Shown here piece after piece: positions 13,949-22,235 of a DNA stretch of 29,417 bases. Below the pieces are notes generated by a model. It had not been told where the DNA came from, searched no databases, and saw nothing but the letters and a program-made list of their open reading frames with translations. Position 1 is the first letter of the stretch. Every line of letters starts with the position of its first letter. Source of the stretch: QHBQ01 sp038230695 (GTDB lineage: Bacteria; Chloroflexota; Chloroflexia; QHBQ01). The position numbers and the translations under genes are program-made. The DNA lies in the NCBI GenBank assembly GCA_038230695.1, contig JBBRMT010000028.1:1-29417 (forward strand). The letters are read 5' to 3'.

Positions 13949-14062
13949 TACCAATTTGACCAGCAGTGATTTCAACACAGGCGCGGCGGCATCTCCATCG
14001 GGTTAAAACAGGCTGGCGCATAGGCGCTAATTACGTACAAACCATGAAAGGAAGTGAATGGT

Positions 14063-15070
14063 ATGACCGATAATTATGGCCCTGCACACTGGGCGGCAGC
14101 CCCTCTCGGCAACTACGGCACGGGCCGAGCGGGGGCGATTGACATGGTGATCATCCACGACACCGAAGGCAGCTACATCTCGGCAATAGACCGATTCCTC
14201 GACCCCAGCCAGGGGGTCAGCGCCCACTACACCTTTCGCAGCAGCGATGGCGACGTTACCCAGTGCGTGCATGAGGCCGATACTGGCTACCATGCGGGCA
14301 ACCTGCGCTACAACCAGCGCAGCATTGGCATCGAGCATGAGGGCTTCGCCGCCCATCCTCAGCAATGGTACACCGATACCATGCTGCAGGCTTCGGCGCA
14401 GCTAGTCGCCGACATCTGCCGCCGCTACGGTATCCCCGTAGACCGCCAGCATATCATCGGCCACGCCGAGGTTCCCAGCGAGGATGGCACCCACTTTGGC
14501 GGCAACGATTACCATACCGATCCGGGCGCAGGCTGGCCCTGGGATCGTTATATGCAGATGGTGAACGGCACTCCCGAAATCGTCCCGCTAGTTACATACC
14601 CCGATTACGCGGTTTACAGCAACCCCACCATCAACCTTGCCATCTTTAGCAACGTGTTGCGGAACATGGGCAGCCCTGCCTACGATGAGGTACAGGACTG
14701 CTATAACACCTGCACCGATAATGGGGTGAACCCTGCCGTGGCCCTCGCCTTCTTCGCATTGGAGAGCAACTACGGCACGGCGGCAGGCGCGGTAGACCGC
14801 AAGAACTGGGGCAACCTTATCGACTCCAGCATGGGGCAACTCGCCACCTACGATTTGTGGGCGCTTGGCCTGCGTGACTGGTGCAACCACTTTCGGCTCC
14901 CCGCCTATAACAACGCCCAGACCATCAGCACGATTGTACCTATCTACCAGCCCAGCAGCGCGGGCGGCACGATGCAAGGCGACAACAGCTACATCCAGCA
15001 ACTGCACGACCTGGTCAAGGGTTGGGCCGACCAGCTTGCCGCCACCCCCAACGTTTTCACCCCTCATTAG
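14063..15070 (+). CDS. N-acetylmuramoyl-L-alanine amidase (Amidase_2) with glucosaminidase-like C-terminus
   Basis: This 335-residue murein hydrolase has an N-terminal Amidase_2/PGRP-type domain (about residues 1-170) with zinc-site motifs IIHDTEG, GIEHEGF, IIGHAEVP and YHTDPGAGWPW. It cleaves the bond between muramic acid and the stem peptide. Residues about 180-330 are the glucosaminidase-like module shared with both neighbours, including VNPAVALAFFALESNYGTAA with the presumed catalytic Glu. The start is placed at ATG 14063 because AAAGGAAG at 14047-14054 lies at the right distance; the in-frame GTG at 14054 would overlap that site. There is no signal peptide or membrane segment, which is unusual for a wall enzyme. 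It follows the fused gpsA-amidase gene by 114 bp. Confidence 0.88.
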   Translation: MTDNYGPAHWAAAPLGNYGTGRAGAIDMVIIHDTEGSYISAIDRFLDPSQGVSAHYTFRSSDGDVTQCVHEADTGYHAGNLRYNQRSIGIEHEGFAAHPQQWYTDTMLQASAQLVADICRRYGIPVDRQHIIGHAEVPSEDGTHFGGNDYHTDPGAGWPWDRYMQMVNGTPEIVPLVTYPDYAVYSNPTINLAIFSNVLRNMGSPAYDEVQDCYNTCTDNGVNPAVALAFFALESNYGTAAGAVDRKNWGNLIDSSMGQLATYDLWALGLRDWCNHFRLPAYNNAQTISTIVPIYQPSSAGGTMQGDNSYIQQLHDLVKGWADQLAATPNVFTPH

Positions 15071-15090
15071 TACCTAATGGAGCAGCAGCG

Positions 15091-16266
15091 ATGAAGAAAA
15101 CGCACAAGCACAATATCGCTAACCGTGGCGGTGGGGGTAACAAAGCGCGACGCAGGGACAGGGCGAGTAATAGTCTATCGCCAGCTAGCGGCCCAATCCC
15201 CGCCCCCACCGTTGTTACCCCGTCGTCAAACCTCTCCTTTGGCGACAGCGCAGGCCCCAGCCAGCAGCGGGTAGCCGACCCCAACGCCAATGATTATGCG
15301 CTGCTCGGTCCGCCCTCGATCAGCTTCGCTGAGTTCGCCAACGTCTTCCTCCGCCACCCCGAAAGCCCGCTGTGGCTGGAAGCCTCACCTGGCGGCCAGC
15401 ATCAGGCGGCGGGCCTGCTTCCCTACTGGAACAAGATCCTCAGCTATCACATTGACCCGCTTATCGCCCTCAGCTTCTTCGCCCACGAGTCCACCCTGGG
15501 CCGCGATGCGGCCATCGCCCCGCTGCACAACTGGGGCAACCTGAAGCCGGGTGGACAATATGCCAGCTTCCCTACCTGGTTGGCGGGCCTCGATGCCTGG
15601 TGCCAGCACGTCACTGGCCCGCTCTACGTCGGCGCAGGCAACACCATGATCAGCCAGATTGTGCCGATATACGCGCCCGCCTTCGAGAACCCCGGCTATT
15701 ATGACGACCTGCTGAACAAGTACATCCACCCCTTCCTGCGCGAGGATGTCCAGCCTGTCTACACCCAGCCCAGCCAGCCGCCGTCCGTAATAGTTCCCGA
15801 CCCCGACTACGCCATCTATGCCAACCCCACCATCAATCTGACCATCTTCAGCGAGGTGTTGCGGAACGCGGGCAGCCCCGCCTACGATGAGGTGGAGAAT
15901 TGCTACAACGCCTGCACCGACAATGGGGTGAACCCCGCCGTCGCGCTCGCCTTCTTCGGGTTGGAGAACAACTATGGCACCGCCGCTGGGGCGGTTGACC
16001 ACAAAAACTGGGGCAACCTCAGCGCGGGCGGCCAACTCAAGACTTACACCACCTGGAAGGATGGGTTGGCCGAGTGGTGCAACCATTTCCGCCTCCCCGC
16101 CTACGCCAACGCCCAGACCATCAGCCAGGTTGTTCCCATCTATCAGCCTAGCAGAGCGGGTGGCACGGTTGACGGCTACAACCGCTACATCACCAGCCTG
16201 CACGACTTGATCAAGGGCTGGGCTGACCAACTGGCTGCTACGCCCAACGTGTTCGCGCCACAATGA
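15091..16266 (+). CDS. Double glucosaminidase-like murein hydrolase
   Basis: This 391-residue protein has two copies of the lysozyme-like/glucosaminidase module. The first (about residues 60-220) has DPLIALSFFAHESTLGRDA, the second (about 235-385) has VNPAVALAFFGLENNYGTAA; both carry an acidic residue at the expected catalytic place. The second copy closely matches the C-terminal domains of the two preceding hydrolases, including PDPDYAIYANPTIN and NHFRLPAYANAQTIS. The N-terminus is basic and low-complexity (KKTHKHNIANRGGGG) with no recognisable signal peptide. The ATG at 15091 has GGAG eight nt upstream and is preferred over an upstream frame that overlaps the previous gene. The stop overlaps the next gene's start (ATGA), suggesting translational coupling. 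Confidence 0.85.
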   Translation: MKKTHKHNIANRGGGGNKARRRDRASNSLSPASGPIPAPTVVTPSSNLSFGDSAGPSQQRVADPNANDYALLGPPSISFAEFANVFLRHPESPLWLEASPGGQHQAAGLLPYWNKILSYHIDPLIALSFFAHESTLGRDAAIAPLHNWGNLKPGGQYASFPTWLAGLDAWCQHVTGPLYVGAGNTMISQIVPIYAPAFENPGYYDDLLNKYIHPFLREDVQPVYTQPSQPPSVIVPDPDYAIYANPTINLTIFSEVLRNAGSPAYDEVENCYNACTDNGVNPAVALAFFGLENNYGTAAGAVDHKNWGNLSAGGQLKTYTTWKDGLAEWCNHFRLPAYANAQTISQVVPIYQPSRAGGTVDGYNRYITSLHDLIKGWADQLAATPNVFAPQ

Positions 16267-17240
16267 ACGCGCCCGTCTCCCTGATAATGACCCTACGCAA
16301 CGAGGCGGGCAGTCTACCCGCCCTGTTCTCTTCTATTGCAGCGCAGACACAAGCCCCTGATGAGATCGTGGCAGTGGACGACGGCAGCAGCGACGACACC
16401 GCCGCTGTCCTCGCCCAGCTTGCCACTAGCTTTCCCCTACGCGTGCTAGACGGTGGCGGGCGTGGCATTTCGCATGGCCGCAACGTAGCCATCGCCGCTG
16501 CTAACGGCCCAATCATCGCCAGCGCCGACGGTGGCACCACCCTCGACCGCAACTGGCTGGCCGCGCTCACCGCGCCTTTTGCCAACCCTGATGTAGACGT
16601 AGTTGCGGGCTTCTTTGCCACCGATCCGCTAACGCCGTTCGAGATGGCGTTGGGCGCGACGATTATGCCCGATTTGCGCGATGTCAAGCCCGACAAGTTT
16701 CTGCCCGCTGGCCGCAGTATGGCCTTCCGCAAGGCGGCGTGGCAACGGGCGGGCGGCTTCCCCGAATGGCTCGACTACTGCGAGGATCTGGTTTTCGACC
16801 TGACCATGAAGCAACAGGGCGCACGCTTCGCCTTTGCTCCCGCTGCCATTGCTCACGCTCGCCCCCGCGCCAGTCTACGCGCCTTCGGGCGGCAATACTA
16901 CAACTATGCGCGTGGCGACGGCAAAGCCGACCTCTGGCGCAAGCGGCACATCATCCGCTATCTCACCTATGCGGCACTGCCCGCGCTGCTGCTTGCTCCC
17001 TTGCGCCGCCGCCGACTAGCCGCCCCATGCGGCCTGCTGCTCGGCCTCGGTTTCGCCGCGTACACGGCTACGCCCTACCGCCACCTTGCCAAATACCTAC
17101 CCCGCCTATCGCCAATTGACCGCATCCGCATCATTGCGCTCGTGCCGCTCATCCGTGTCGTCGGCGATTTCGCCAAGATGGCGGGCTATCCCATCGGCGT
17201 ACTCTGGCGATGGCGAAGGCGAGGACTGAGGACTGAGTAA
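16263..17240 (+). CDS. GT2-family glycosyltransferase
   Basis: This 325-residue GT-A fold inverting glycosyltransferase has the N-terminal nucleotide-sugar site VSLIMTLRNEAGSLPALFSS and the acidic motif VDDGSSDDT (D39, D40). The metal-site position SADGGTTLDRNW is an unusual form of the DXD motif, and CEDLVFD is the likely catalytic base region. Residues about 235-310 contain one or two hydrophobic segments (YAALPALLLAPL and CGLLLGLGFAAY), so it is probably membrane-associated. It overlaps the preceding hydrolase gene by four bases, which suggests co-expression in wall or surface-polymer work. The acceptor is unknown. The last codons are a GAGGACT double heptamer ending in TAA. Confidence 0.88.
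   Translation: MNAPVSLIMTLRNEAGSLPALFSSIAAQTQAPDEIVAVDDGSSDDTAAVLAQLATSFPLRVLDGGGRGISHGRNVAIAAANGPIIASADGGTTLDRNWLAALTAPFANPDVDVVAGFFATDPLTPFEMALGATIMPDLRDVKPDKFLPAGRSMAFRKAAWQRAGGFPEWLDYCEDLVFDLTMKQQGARFAFAPAAIAHARPRASLRAFGRQYYNYARGDGKADLWRKRHIIRYLTYAALPALLLAPLRRRRLAAPCGLLLGLGFAAYTATPYRHLAKYLPRLSPIDRIRIIALVPLIRVVGDFAKMAGYPIGVLWRWRRRGLRTE
17221..17237 (+). repeat. Double heptamer GAGGACT at a gene end
   Basis: Two copies of GAGGACT plus GAG form the last codons of the GT2 gene (GLRTE), directly before its TAA stop. The unit contains TGA in another frame. Confidence 0.5.
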
Positions 17241-17254
17241 GGAGAAAACCGACG

Positions 17255-19822
17255 ATGAAAATGATCCGCTTTGCCACTGTAACCTTTGCCAGCATCGTGC
17301 TGCTCGTCACCAGCCTGGCGGCCACGCCGCCCGCTGTCCTTCACAGCGCAACCGGCAGCCGCTCGCCCCATGTCCCGCTCGATACCGCAACGGCGACGGC
17401 ATCCTTGACCGCTACTCCAACCGTCATCCCCAGCGCCACGCCTTCCGACTGCGCTGGCTGGAGCGCCCAAGCGCCCTACCCCATCGCCATCAGCAACAAT
17501 GCGGTTGCCAGCCTTGGCGGTTATATCTACAGCTTCGGCGGCGCTACTATCAGCAATACGATGGCTGCTGCGGCGTACAAGTTTGATGGTAACATCTGGA
17601 CTGCAATCGCTTCGCTGCCCATATCGCTGACCAGAACCACTGCGGTTAGCGACGGCACTTACATCTATATCCTGAGCGAAGGTTATTCGATATATAATGC
17701 CGCTCCGCTCTATCGTTATGACCCGGTTAGCGACACCTATACCGCGTTGCCCGGCCCGCTCAACGGCGCTTATGCCCAAAACCTTGTCTACCTGAACGGC
17801 AGTATCTACCGTCTCGGCGTGTCCTCACGTTCACAGTACATTCATATCATGGATCGCTTCATCATAAGTATGGGCCAATGGCGCAGCGAGACTAATTTTC
17901 CAGTCAGTGGACCATTCCCAATAACTGCGGTCGCCCTCGACGGTTTTATCTACGCAGCTGGCAGTGAAGAAAGCCCGAATACCTACCGCTACGACACGAC
18001 CACCAACCTGTGGGACGACGCGGCGGTTGCCGACCTACAGTTTTATCCTAATGGCGCAACCAGCGGAGTGTTGAACGGTGAGTGGCTGCTTATCAGCGGC
18101 TATCCGTCTCCCCACCCTACCTACATCTGGAATCCGGCCACCAACCTATGGCGGAGGACGGCTGATGATCCGTCCCTATTGTACAGCACAACCGGCGCAA
18201 GTTGGGGTAATGCTTTCTATACGGTTGGCGGTGGCGACTCAAGCGGCCAGCCAGCTAGCGATGTCGAACGTTACACCAACACCTGCCCCAGCCCAACCCC
18301 CACGCCGACGGTAACTGGCACGCCGCCGACCGCAACCCCTTCGCCAACCCCACCTTGCCAGGCATGGCAGGGACAGCCCGCCTACCCCTACTTCGCCGCT
18401 TTCAACACAATAACCAGCCTAAATGGCGACCTCTACAGTTTCGGTGGTAGCGATGGTTATCAACTCATTCCCCACTCCTACAAGTATGACGGCACCTACT
18501 GGGCGCAGATTGCCGACCCACCAGCAACCTTCGAGTTTGCCAGTGCGGTTACGGATGGCCGCTATATCTATATCCTAAATGGCGACGGTCCAGTTGGACC
18601 GACCAACAATCTATATCGCTACGACCCAACTGCCGACAGCTACATCACGCTTACCAACACGCCCATCTCTACCACCGAGCAAGCTGCTGCATATCTGAAT
18701 GGCAAGATCTACCTCATCGGGGGGCAGACTGTTAGCAGCACATACACCAGCCCGGTTCAGGTCTACGACATCAGTGCTAATAGTTGGAGCCGGGCGGCCA
18801 GCTATCCTCAACCAATCCTCTTTGCCCCTGCGGTTAGCTTGAACGGATATATCTACGTAGGAGATAATAATGGAGGATATGGTTACTATCCATCGAAGAC
18901 TTACCGCTATGACCCAACTGCCAACCTGTGGAGTGACAGCGCGATTGCCGATGCGCCAATCCTACTTGCGGGTGCAGCAACCGGCATCTTCAATGGGCAA
19001 TGGCTACTTGCCGGAGGTGTAGACAATTACTATGGTGCAGCCATAAGCTGGAATCCCACCAGCAACACCTGGTTCCCACTCACCCCCATGGCTACGCCTC
19101 ACGGCTGGACGAGTGGCGCGACGCTGGGCAACGCCTTCTATGCAGTGGGCGGCTCTGCCCATATTCTCAACTACGCTATCAACAACGATAACCAGCGCTA
19201 CACCAATACTTGCGCCCCTGCGCCCCCGCCGCCCACCCCCACCCTGTGCGCCACGCCTTTTGGCGATATCAGCGGCGATGCTTTCTACGGCGCGATCGCC
19301 TACCTCTACTGTCGCGGTGCGGTCAGCGGCACCGATGCGACCCACTACAGCCCGGCGGCTACTTCGACACGCGGCCAGTTCGCCCGCGTAGTGGTCAAGG
19401 GTTTCGGCCTGCCGATTGTAACGTCATCTGGAGGCGGCCAGTCATTCACCGACGTGCCGCCCGCCTACTTTGCCTATAACTACATCGAAACCGGACTGGC
19501 GGCGGGCTTCCTCAGCGGCTACACCGCCGCGCAGTGTGACGCAGCGGTGGCAGCTTACCCTTGCTATCTGCCCAACCGCCCGATTACCCGCGCCGAGCTT
19601 ACCAAGCTGGTAGTGAAAGCGGCGGGTTATAGCCCATCCACCCCTAGTGGTGGGCCGACCTTCGTGGATGTGCCAGCCAGCTACTTTGCTTATGGCTACA
19701 TCGAGACCGCTTACCAGCACGGTATTATTCGCGGCATTGATGCCACCCACTTCCAACCCGACCGCATCATCCGCCGCGACGAGATGGCCCAGATTGTCTA
19801 CAAGGGCTACGTCACACCGTAA
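17255..19822 (+). CDS. Secreted double-kelch protein with C-terminal SLH triplet
   Basis: This 855-residue protein begins with a signal peptide (MKMIRFATVTFASIVLLVTS). A first kelch-type propeller spans about residues 65-340, a Pro/Thr linker 343-368 (PTPTPTVTGTPPTATPSPTP), a second propeller about 369-655, and three SLH modules 664-855. Both propellers show repeated glycine-rich turns followed by YDP and a Trp (for example YRYDPTADSY, YDISANSWSR and YRYDPTANLW). The SLH modules contain FGDISGDAFY, FTDVPPAYFAY and FVDVPASYFAY and end RRDEMAQIVYKGY, almost as in the 863-2701 protein. It would be tethered to the cell wall and display its propellers outside, perhaps for glycan binding or matrix assembly (inference). 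AAGGAG lies ten nt before the ATG. It follows the GT2 gene by 14 bp. Confidence 0.93.
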   Translation: MKMIRFATVTFASIVLLVTSLAATPPAVLHSATGSRSPHVPLDTATATASLTATPTVIPSATPSDCAGWSAQAPYPIAISNNAVASLGGYIYSFGGATISNTMAAAAYKFDGNIWTAIASLPISLTRTTAVSDGTYIYILSEGYSIYNAAPLYRYDPVSDTYTALPGPLNGAYAQNLVYLNGSIYRLGVSSRSQYIHIMDRFIISMGQWRSETNFPVSGPFPITAVALDGFIYAAGSEESPNTYRYDTTTNLWDDAAVADLQFYPNGATSGVLNGEWLLISGYPSPHPTYIWNPATNLWRRTADDPSLLYSTTGASWGNAFYTVGGGDSSGQPASDVERYTNTCPSPTPTPTVTGTPPTATPSPTPPCQAWQGQPAYPYFAAFNTITSLNGDLYSFGGSDGYQLIPHSYKYDGTYWAQIADPPATFEFASAVTDGRYIYILNGDGPVGPTNNLYRYDPTADSYITLTNTPISTTEQAAAYLNGKIYLIGGQTVSSTYTSPVQVYDISANSWSRAASYPQPILFAPAVSLNGYIYVGDNNGGYGYYPSKTYRYDPTANLWSDSAIADAPILLAGAATGIFNGQWLLAGGVDNYYGAAISWNPTSNTWFPLTPMATPHGWTSGATLGNAFYAVGGSAHILNYAINNDNQRYTNTCAPAPPPPTPTLCATPFGDISGDAFYGAIAYLYCRGAVSGTDATHYSPAATSTRGQFARVVVKGFGLPIVTSSGGGQSFTDVPPAYFAYNYIETGLAAGFLSGYTAAQCDAAVAAYPCYLPNRPITRAELTKLVVKAAGYSPSTPSGGPTFVDVPASYFAYGYIETAYQHGIIRGIDATHFQPDRIIRRDEMAQIVYKGYVTP

Positions 19823-19860
19823 GGCACGAGGCTCGATATATGAAGCATGAGTAGCAAAAG

Positions 19861-19894
19861 CCCTCTCCCTTCAAGGGAGAGGGTTGGGTGAGGG
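19861..19894 (+). repeat. CCCTCTCCC hairpin element
   Basis: CCCTCTCCCT pairs with AGGGAGAGGG around TCA, followed by TTGGGTGAGGG. It lies in the spacer after the second kelch gene. There is no T-run, so it is more likely a dispersed palindromic repeat than a terminator. A related sequence occurs inside the membrane glycosyltransferase near 6440. Confidence 0.6.
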
Positions 19895-19935
19895 TGAATC
19901 TCGAAGCGCACTAATGCTGGGTGAAATTACTAACG

Positions 19936-20586
19936 ATGCCTGACCAACCTACTCAAACCTCAAACCTCAAACCTCAGCACTCCATGACCGTGATTGTCCT
20001 TGCCGCTGGCGAGAGCCGTCGCATGGGTGCGCTCGGCCCCAAGCAGTTGCTGCCCTGGCGCAATGGCCGCACCATCTTGCAAGCAGTGATTGACAACCTG
20101 GCCGCTACCAACCTGCCCTTGCAGGAAGCCATTGTCGTCCTGGGCAGCCGCGCTGGCGAGATTGTGCCTACCCTATCCAAGGCGCAGTGGCCTGCTTTGC
20201 CATTGCGGGTGGTGGTCAATGAAGCATGGTCCGCTGGAATGCTCGGTTCAGTGCAACGTGGGCTGGCAATGGCCGCGCCCGCCGCTGGCTACCTCATCCT
20301 GCTCGGCGACCAACCCGACCTCGCCCCATCCACCATCCGCGCTGTCACTGCCGCCTTCCTTACCGACCCGATGCGGTCCGCCCTGCCGATTATAGCTGGT
20401 GCAGAGGGCCACCCGCTGATCATGCCCATGGCTATGCGTGACAAAATACTAGCCGCGGAGGTAGATACCCCCGGCGGCCTGCGTACCCTGCTTGGTGAAG
20501 ATTGCCACCGTGTAGAGGTTGCCGACTCCGCCGCTGACTGGGATGTAGACACGGTTGAAGAATACAACCAGCGCTGGGCTGGTTGA
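19936..20586 (+). CDS. MocA-like molybdenum cofactor nucleotidyltransferase
   Basis: This NTP-transferase of the MobA-like fold is probably the molybdopterin cytidylyltransferase that converts Mo-molybdopterin to the dinucleotide form used by xanthine-dehydrogenase-family enzymes. Motifs are the N-terminal IVLAAGESRRMGALGPKQLL (nucleotide binding, with the conserved Lys), LLGDQPDLAPS (metal-binding Asp) and the C-terminal DWDVDTVEEYNQ. The neighbouring convergent xdhC gene supports a role in Mo-hydroxylase maturation. The start is uncertain. ATG 19936 leaves a heptamer-encoded stretch (TSNLKPQHS) before the domain, whereas ATG 19984 (MTVIVLAAG) gives the family's usual N-terminus. Neither has a clear ribosome-binding site. 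Confidence 0.88.
   Translation: MPDQPTQTSNLKPQHSMTVIVLAAGESRRMGALGPKQLLPWRNGRTILQAVIDNLAATNLPLQEAIVVLGSRAGEIVPTLSKAQWPALPLRVVVNEAWSAGMLGSVQRGLAMAAPAAGYLILLGDQPDLAPSTIRAVTAAFLTDPMRSALPIIAGAEGHPLIMPMAMRDKILAAEVDTPGGLRTLLGEDCHRVEVADSAADWDVDTVEEYNQRWAG
19952..19979 (+). repeat. Heptamer array CTCAAAC near the mocA-like start
   Basis: Three perfect CTCAAAC units and a fourth variant unit (CTCAGCA). It is either the 5' coding end (TSNLKPQ) or the leader, depending on the start codon. The unit is the same as at 8004-8037. Confidence 0.85.
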
Positions 20587-20600
20587 TACAAGGCCGCGAA

Positions 20601-20698
20601 TAACACCAATTACGTTTGGAGAGGGTGAGTATTCCGTAGGGGCGGGTGGCTGCCCGCCCTGGTGCAATTTACACCATCACCATAGCGAATTGGTATTA
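20601..20698. mobile_element. Possible MITE-like unit enclosing a REP hairpin
   Basis: TAACACCAATT (20601-20611) and AATTGGTATTA (20688-20698) form 11-bp terminal inverted repeats with one mismatch, about 98 bp apart, around the GTAG hairpin at 20636. A matching end, GTAATACCAATT, occurs alone at 13945-13956. No flanking target duplication is obvious and there is no coding capacity. Confidence 0.35.
20636..20659 (+). repeat. REP-like hairpin copy (GGG/CCC arms)
   Basis: GTAGGGGCGGGTGGCTGCCC followed by GCCC; GGGCGGG pairs with CCCGCCC around TGGCTG. It lies between the convergent mocA-like and xdhC genes. Confidence 0.8.
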
Positions 20699-20821
20699 CT
20701 TCAGCAAGGTAGCATGGCAAGATTCTCCCCAACCCCCACTGGGGGCTTAGTAGATCCCAATCCCTACCTCGCTTTGAGAGCAGATGCGACCAACGCTCTT
20801 TGGCTCATAAGCTCTCTACCG

Positions 20822-20848
20822 CATCTTTAAATCTTAATCCTTAATTTT
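20822..20848 (-). repeat. Imperfect heptamers spanning the xdhC stop
   Basis: On the minus strand AAAATTA, AGGATTA and AGATTTA follow each other; the second supplies the TAA stop of xdhC. The units differ at two or three positions, so this is the weakest member of the heptamer set. Confidence 0.35.
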
Positions 20849-21937
20849 CACTCCATCCCGCATATGTCCAGCCGCGCCCTCACCGCCGCTCCGTCGCACC
20901 TTGATTAGCTCGGCCACGATGCTGACCGCAATTTCCTCGACCGTTTCCGCGCCAAGTTCCAAACCAACCGGCGCGTAGATGCGGCGCAGCTTTGCCACAT
21001 CGTAGCCATCGGCCAGCATCCGCTTGTACACCAGCAACACCTTGCGGCGACTGCCGATCATGCCGATGTAGGCGGCAGGCGAGTTGATAACCAACCGCAA
21101 TGCTCCCTCATCGAACTGATGCCCTCGCGTCACGATCACGATGTAGGTTTGCGGGCCGATCGTTTGTTGCGGCAGGGTTGCCTCGATCTCCTCGGCCAGC
21201 ACCTGGGTGGCCGCTGCGAAACGTTCCGCATTGGCGAACTTCTCACGGTTATCCAGCACGGTTACTGCAAATCCGGCGAAGCTGGCAACCTGACACAATG
21301 CCTGGGCTACATGGCCCGCACCGACGATGATTAGCTCCGCCTCTCCGCGCAGACTTTCAATAAACAACGGCGCGTCATATCCCGTCAAGTTGATCACCGC
21401 CGCCTCATGGATACCCAGCGGACCACCGTCGTGCAGCGCCTCGCGCAACGCCTCGCCCATTGCTGGCGCGACCTCACTAACCAGCCAGCGTTCACCGCGC
21501 CCACTGCCCAACAGCAGTTTGCCGCCCAGCGTATCGCCCTCGATGACTGTTGCCAGCACGCAAGGATGGCCCGCCGCCAGTTCGTTCGCTGCCCGTTGCG
21601 CCACAGCAAGGTCGGCAGCAGCCCACACATCCACCAGAATCTCCATGGTGCCACCGCAGATCATGCCGTTGTCGCCCGCATAATCGTCGCTCAATTCGTA
21701 GCTGGCGAAGCTGGGGCGGTTAGCCGCCAATGCGCGGATCGCCTCCTGCCATACCTGGCCCTCGACGCAGCCGCCACCCAGCGTGCCGATGCTGCTCTGT
21801 CCATCAGCGCGGATCAGCAGCTTCGCTCCCACCTTCTGCGGCGTGCTGCCCCGCGTCGCCACCACCGTCCCCAGCGCGGCCCGCCCATCCTCAGCCAGCG
21901 CCGTTGCTAGCGCGGCAAATATCTGCTGATTGTTCAT
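20834..21937 (-). CDS. xdhC: XdhC/CoxI-family molybdenum hydroxylase maturation protein
   Basis: This 367-residue protein resembles XdhC/CoxI proteins, which bind the molybdenum cofactor, help its sulfuration and insert it into xanthine dehydrogenase or CO-dehydrogenase-type enzymes. The N-terminal XdhC/CoxI domain shows ATRGSTPQKVGAKLLI and GTLGGGCVEG. The C-terminal Rossmann domain has LIIVGAGHVAQALCQVA and ends with YIGMIGSRRKV and APVGLELGAETVEEIAVSI. The ATG at 21937 has GGAG six nt upstream and is preferred over the in-frame TTG at 21949. It is convergent with the mocA-like gene; the two belong to the same cofactor pathway. No Mo-hydroxylase structural genes are in the window. Confidence 0.94.
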   Translation of the reverse strand: MNNQQIFAALATALAEDGRAALGTVVATRGSTPQKVGAKLLIRADGQSSIGTLGGGCVEGQVWQEAIRALAANRPSFASYELSDDYAGDNGMICGGTMEILVDVWAAADLAVAQRAANELAAGHPCVLATVIEGDTLGGKLLLGSGRGERWLVSEVAPAMGEALREALHDGGPLGIHEAAVINLTGYDAPLFIESLRGEAELIIVGAGHVAQALCQVASFAGFAVTVLDNREKFANAERFAAATQVLAEEIEATLPQQTIGPQTYIVIVTRGHQFDEGALRLVINSPAAYIGMIGSRRKVLLVYKRMLADGYDVAKLRRIYAPVGLELGAETVEEIAVSIVAELIKVRRSGGEGAAGHMRDGVKIKD

Positions 21938-21973
21938 CCCTGACTCCAATCTGTTTATCCATGCAACTCAAAC

Positions 21974-21997
21974 GTAGGAGCGGGCGGCTGCCCGCCC
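21974..21997 (+). repeat. REP-like hairpin copy (GTAGGAG variant)
   Basis: GTAGGAGCGGGCGGCTGCCC followed by GCCC; GGGCGG-type stem. The head has one change from the family consensus. Confidence 0.75.
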
Positions 21998-22162
21998 TGA
22001 TGAGCGAACTTGTTTGTCTCCAACTTGTTGCCAGCCATCAGGTTAGGCAGCATAACATAGCCGCTCCGCCGTGTCCAGATCTGCACGCGCAGCGCGAAAA
22101 CGGTTCGCCTCTACGGAACAAACCTACTCGGTTGCAAATACACCATCCGGCAATCCCCACCA

Positions 22163-22186
22163 GGGCGGGCCACCGCCCGCCCCTAC
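22163..22186 (-). repeat. REP-like hairpin copy (inverted)
   Basis: On the minus strand GTAGGGGCGGGCGGTGGCCC followed by GCCC; GGGCGGG/CCCGCCC-type stem. It faces the copy at 21974. Confidence 0.75.
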
Positions 22187-22201
22187 GTCTTACGTGGGAA
22201 C

Positions 22202-22229
22202 TTGTTACAACTCCACCCCATGTTATAAT
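22202..22229 (+). promoter_or_regulatory. Promoter for the CoA-transferase gene, probably leaderless
   Basis: TTGTTA (22202-22207), 16 bp, TATAAT (22224-22229). The ATG at 22236 is the seventh base after the -10 box, so transcription should begin at the start codon. No ribosome-binding site is visible. Confidence 0.55.
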
Positions 22230-22235
22230 TGCCCT

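Larger units (their letters stand above)
21938..22235. other. Divergent spacer with two inverted REP hairpins
   Basis: No gene is seen. Inverted GTAG hairpins at 21974 (+) and 22163 (-) face each other about 190 bp apart. The right end holds the promoter for the CoA-transferase gene. Confidence 0.6.

Noticed and set aside
14063..16266. Phage lysis cassette
   Set aside because: There is no holin, spanin or structural phage gene nearby and the flanks are housekeeping genes; it stays a possibility only through the missing signal peptides.
19861..19883. Hairpin as intrinsic terminator of the second kelch gene
   Set aside because: The stem is strong but no T-run follows on either strand, and the sequence resembles a dispersed palindromic repeat.
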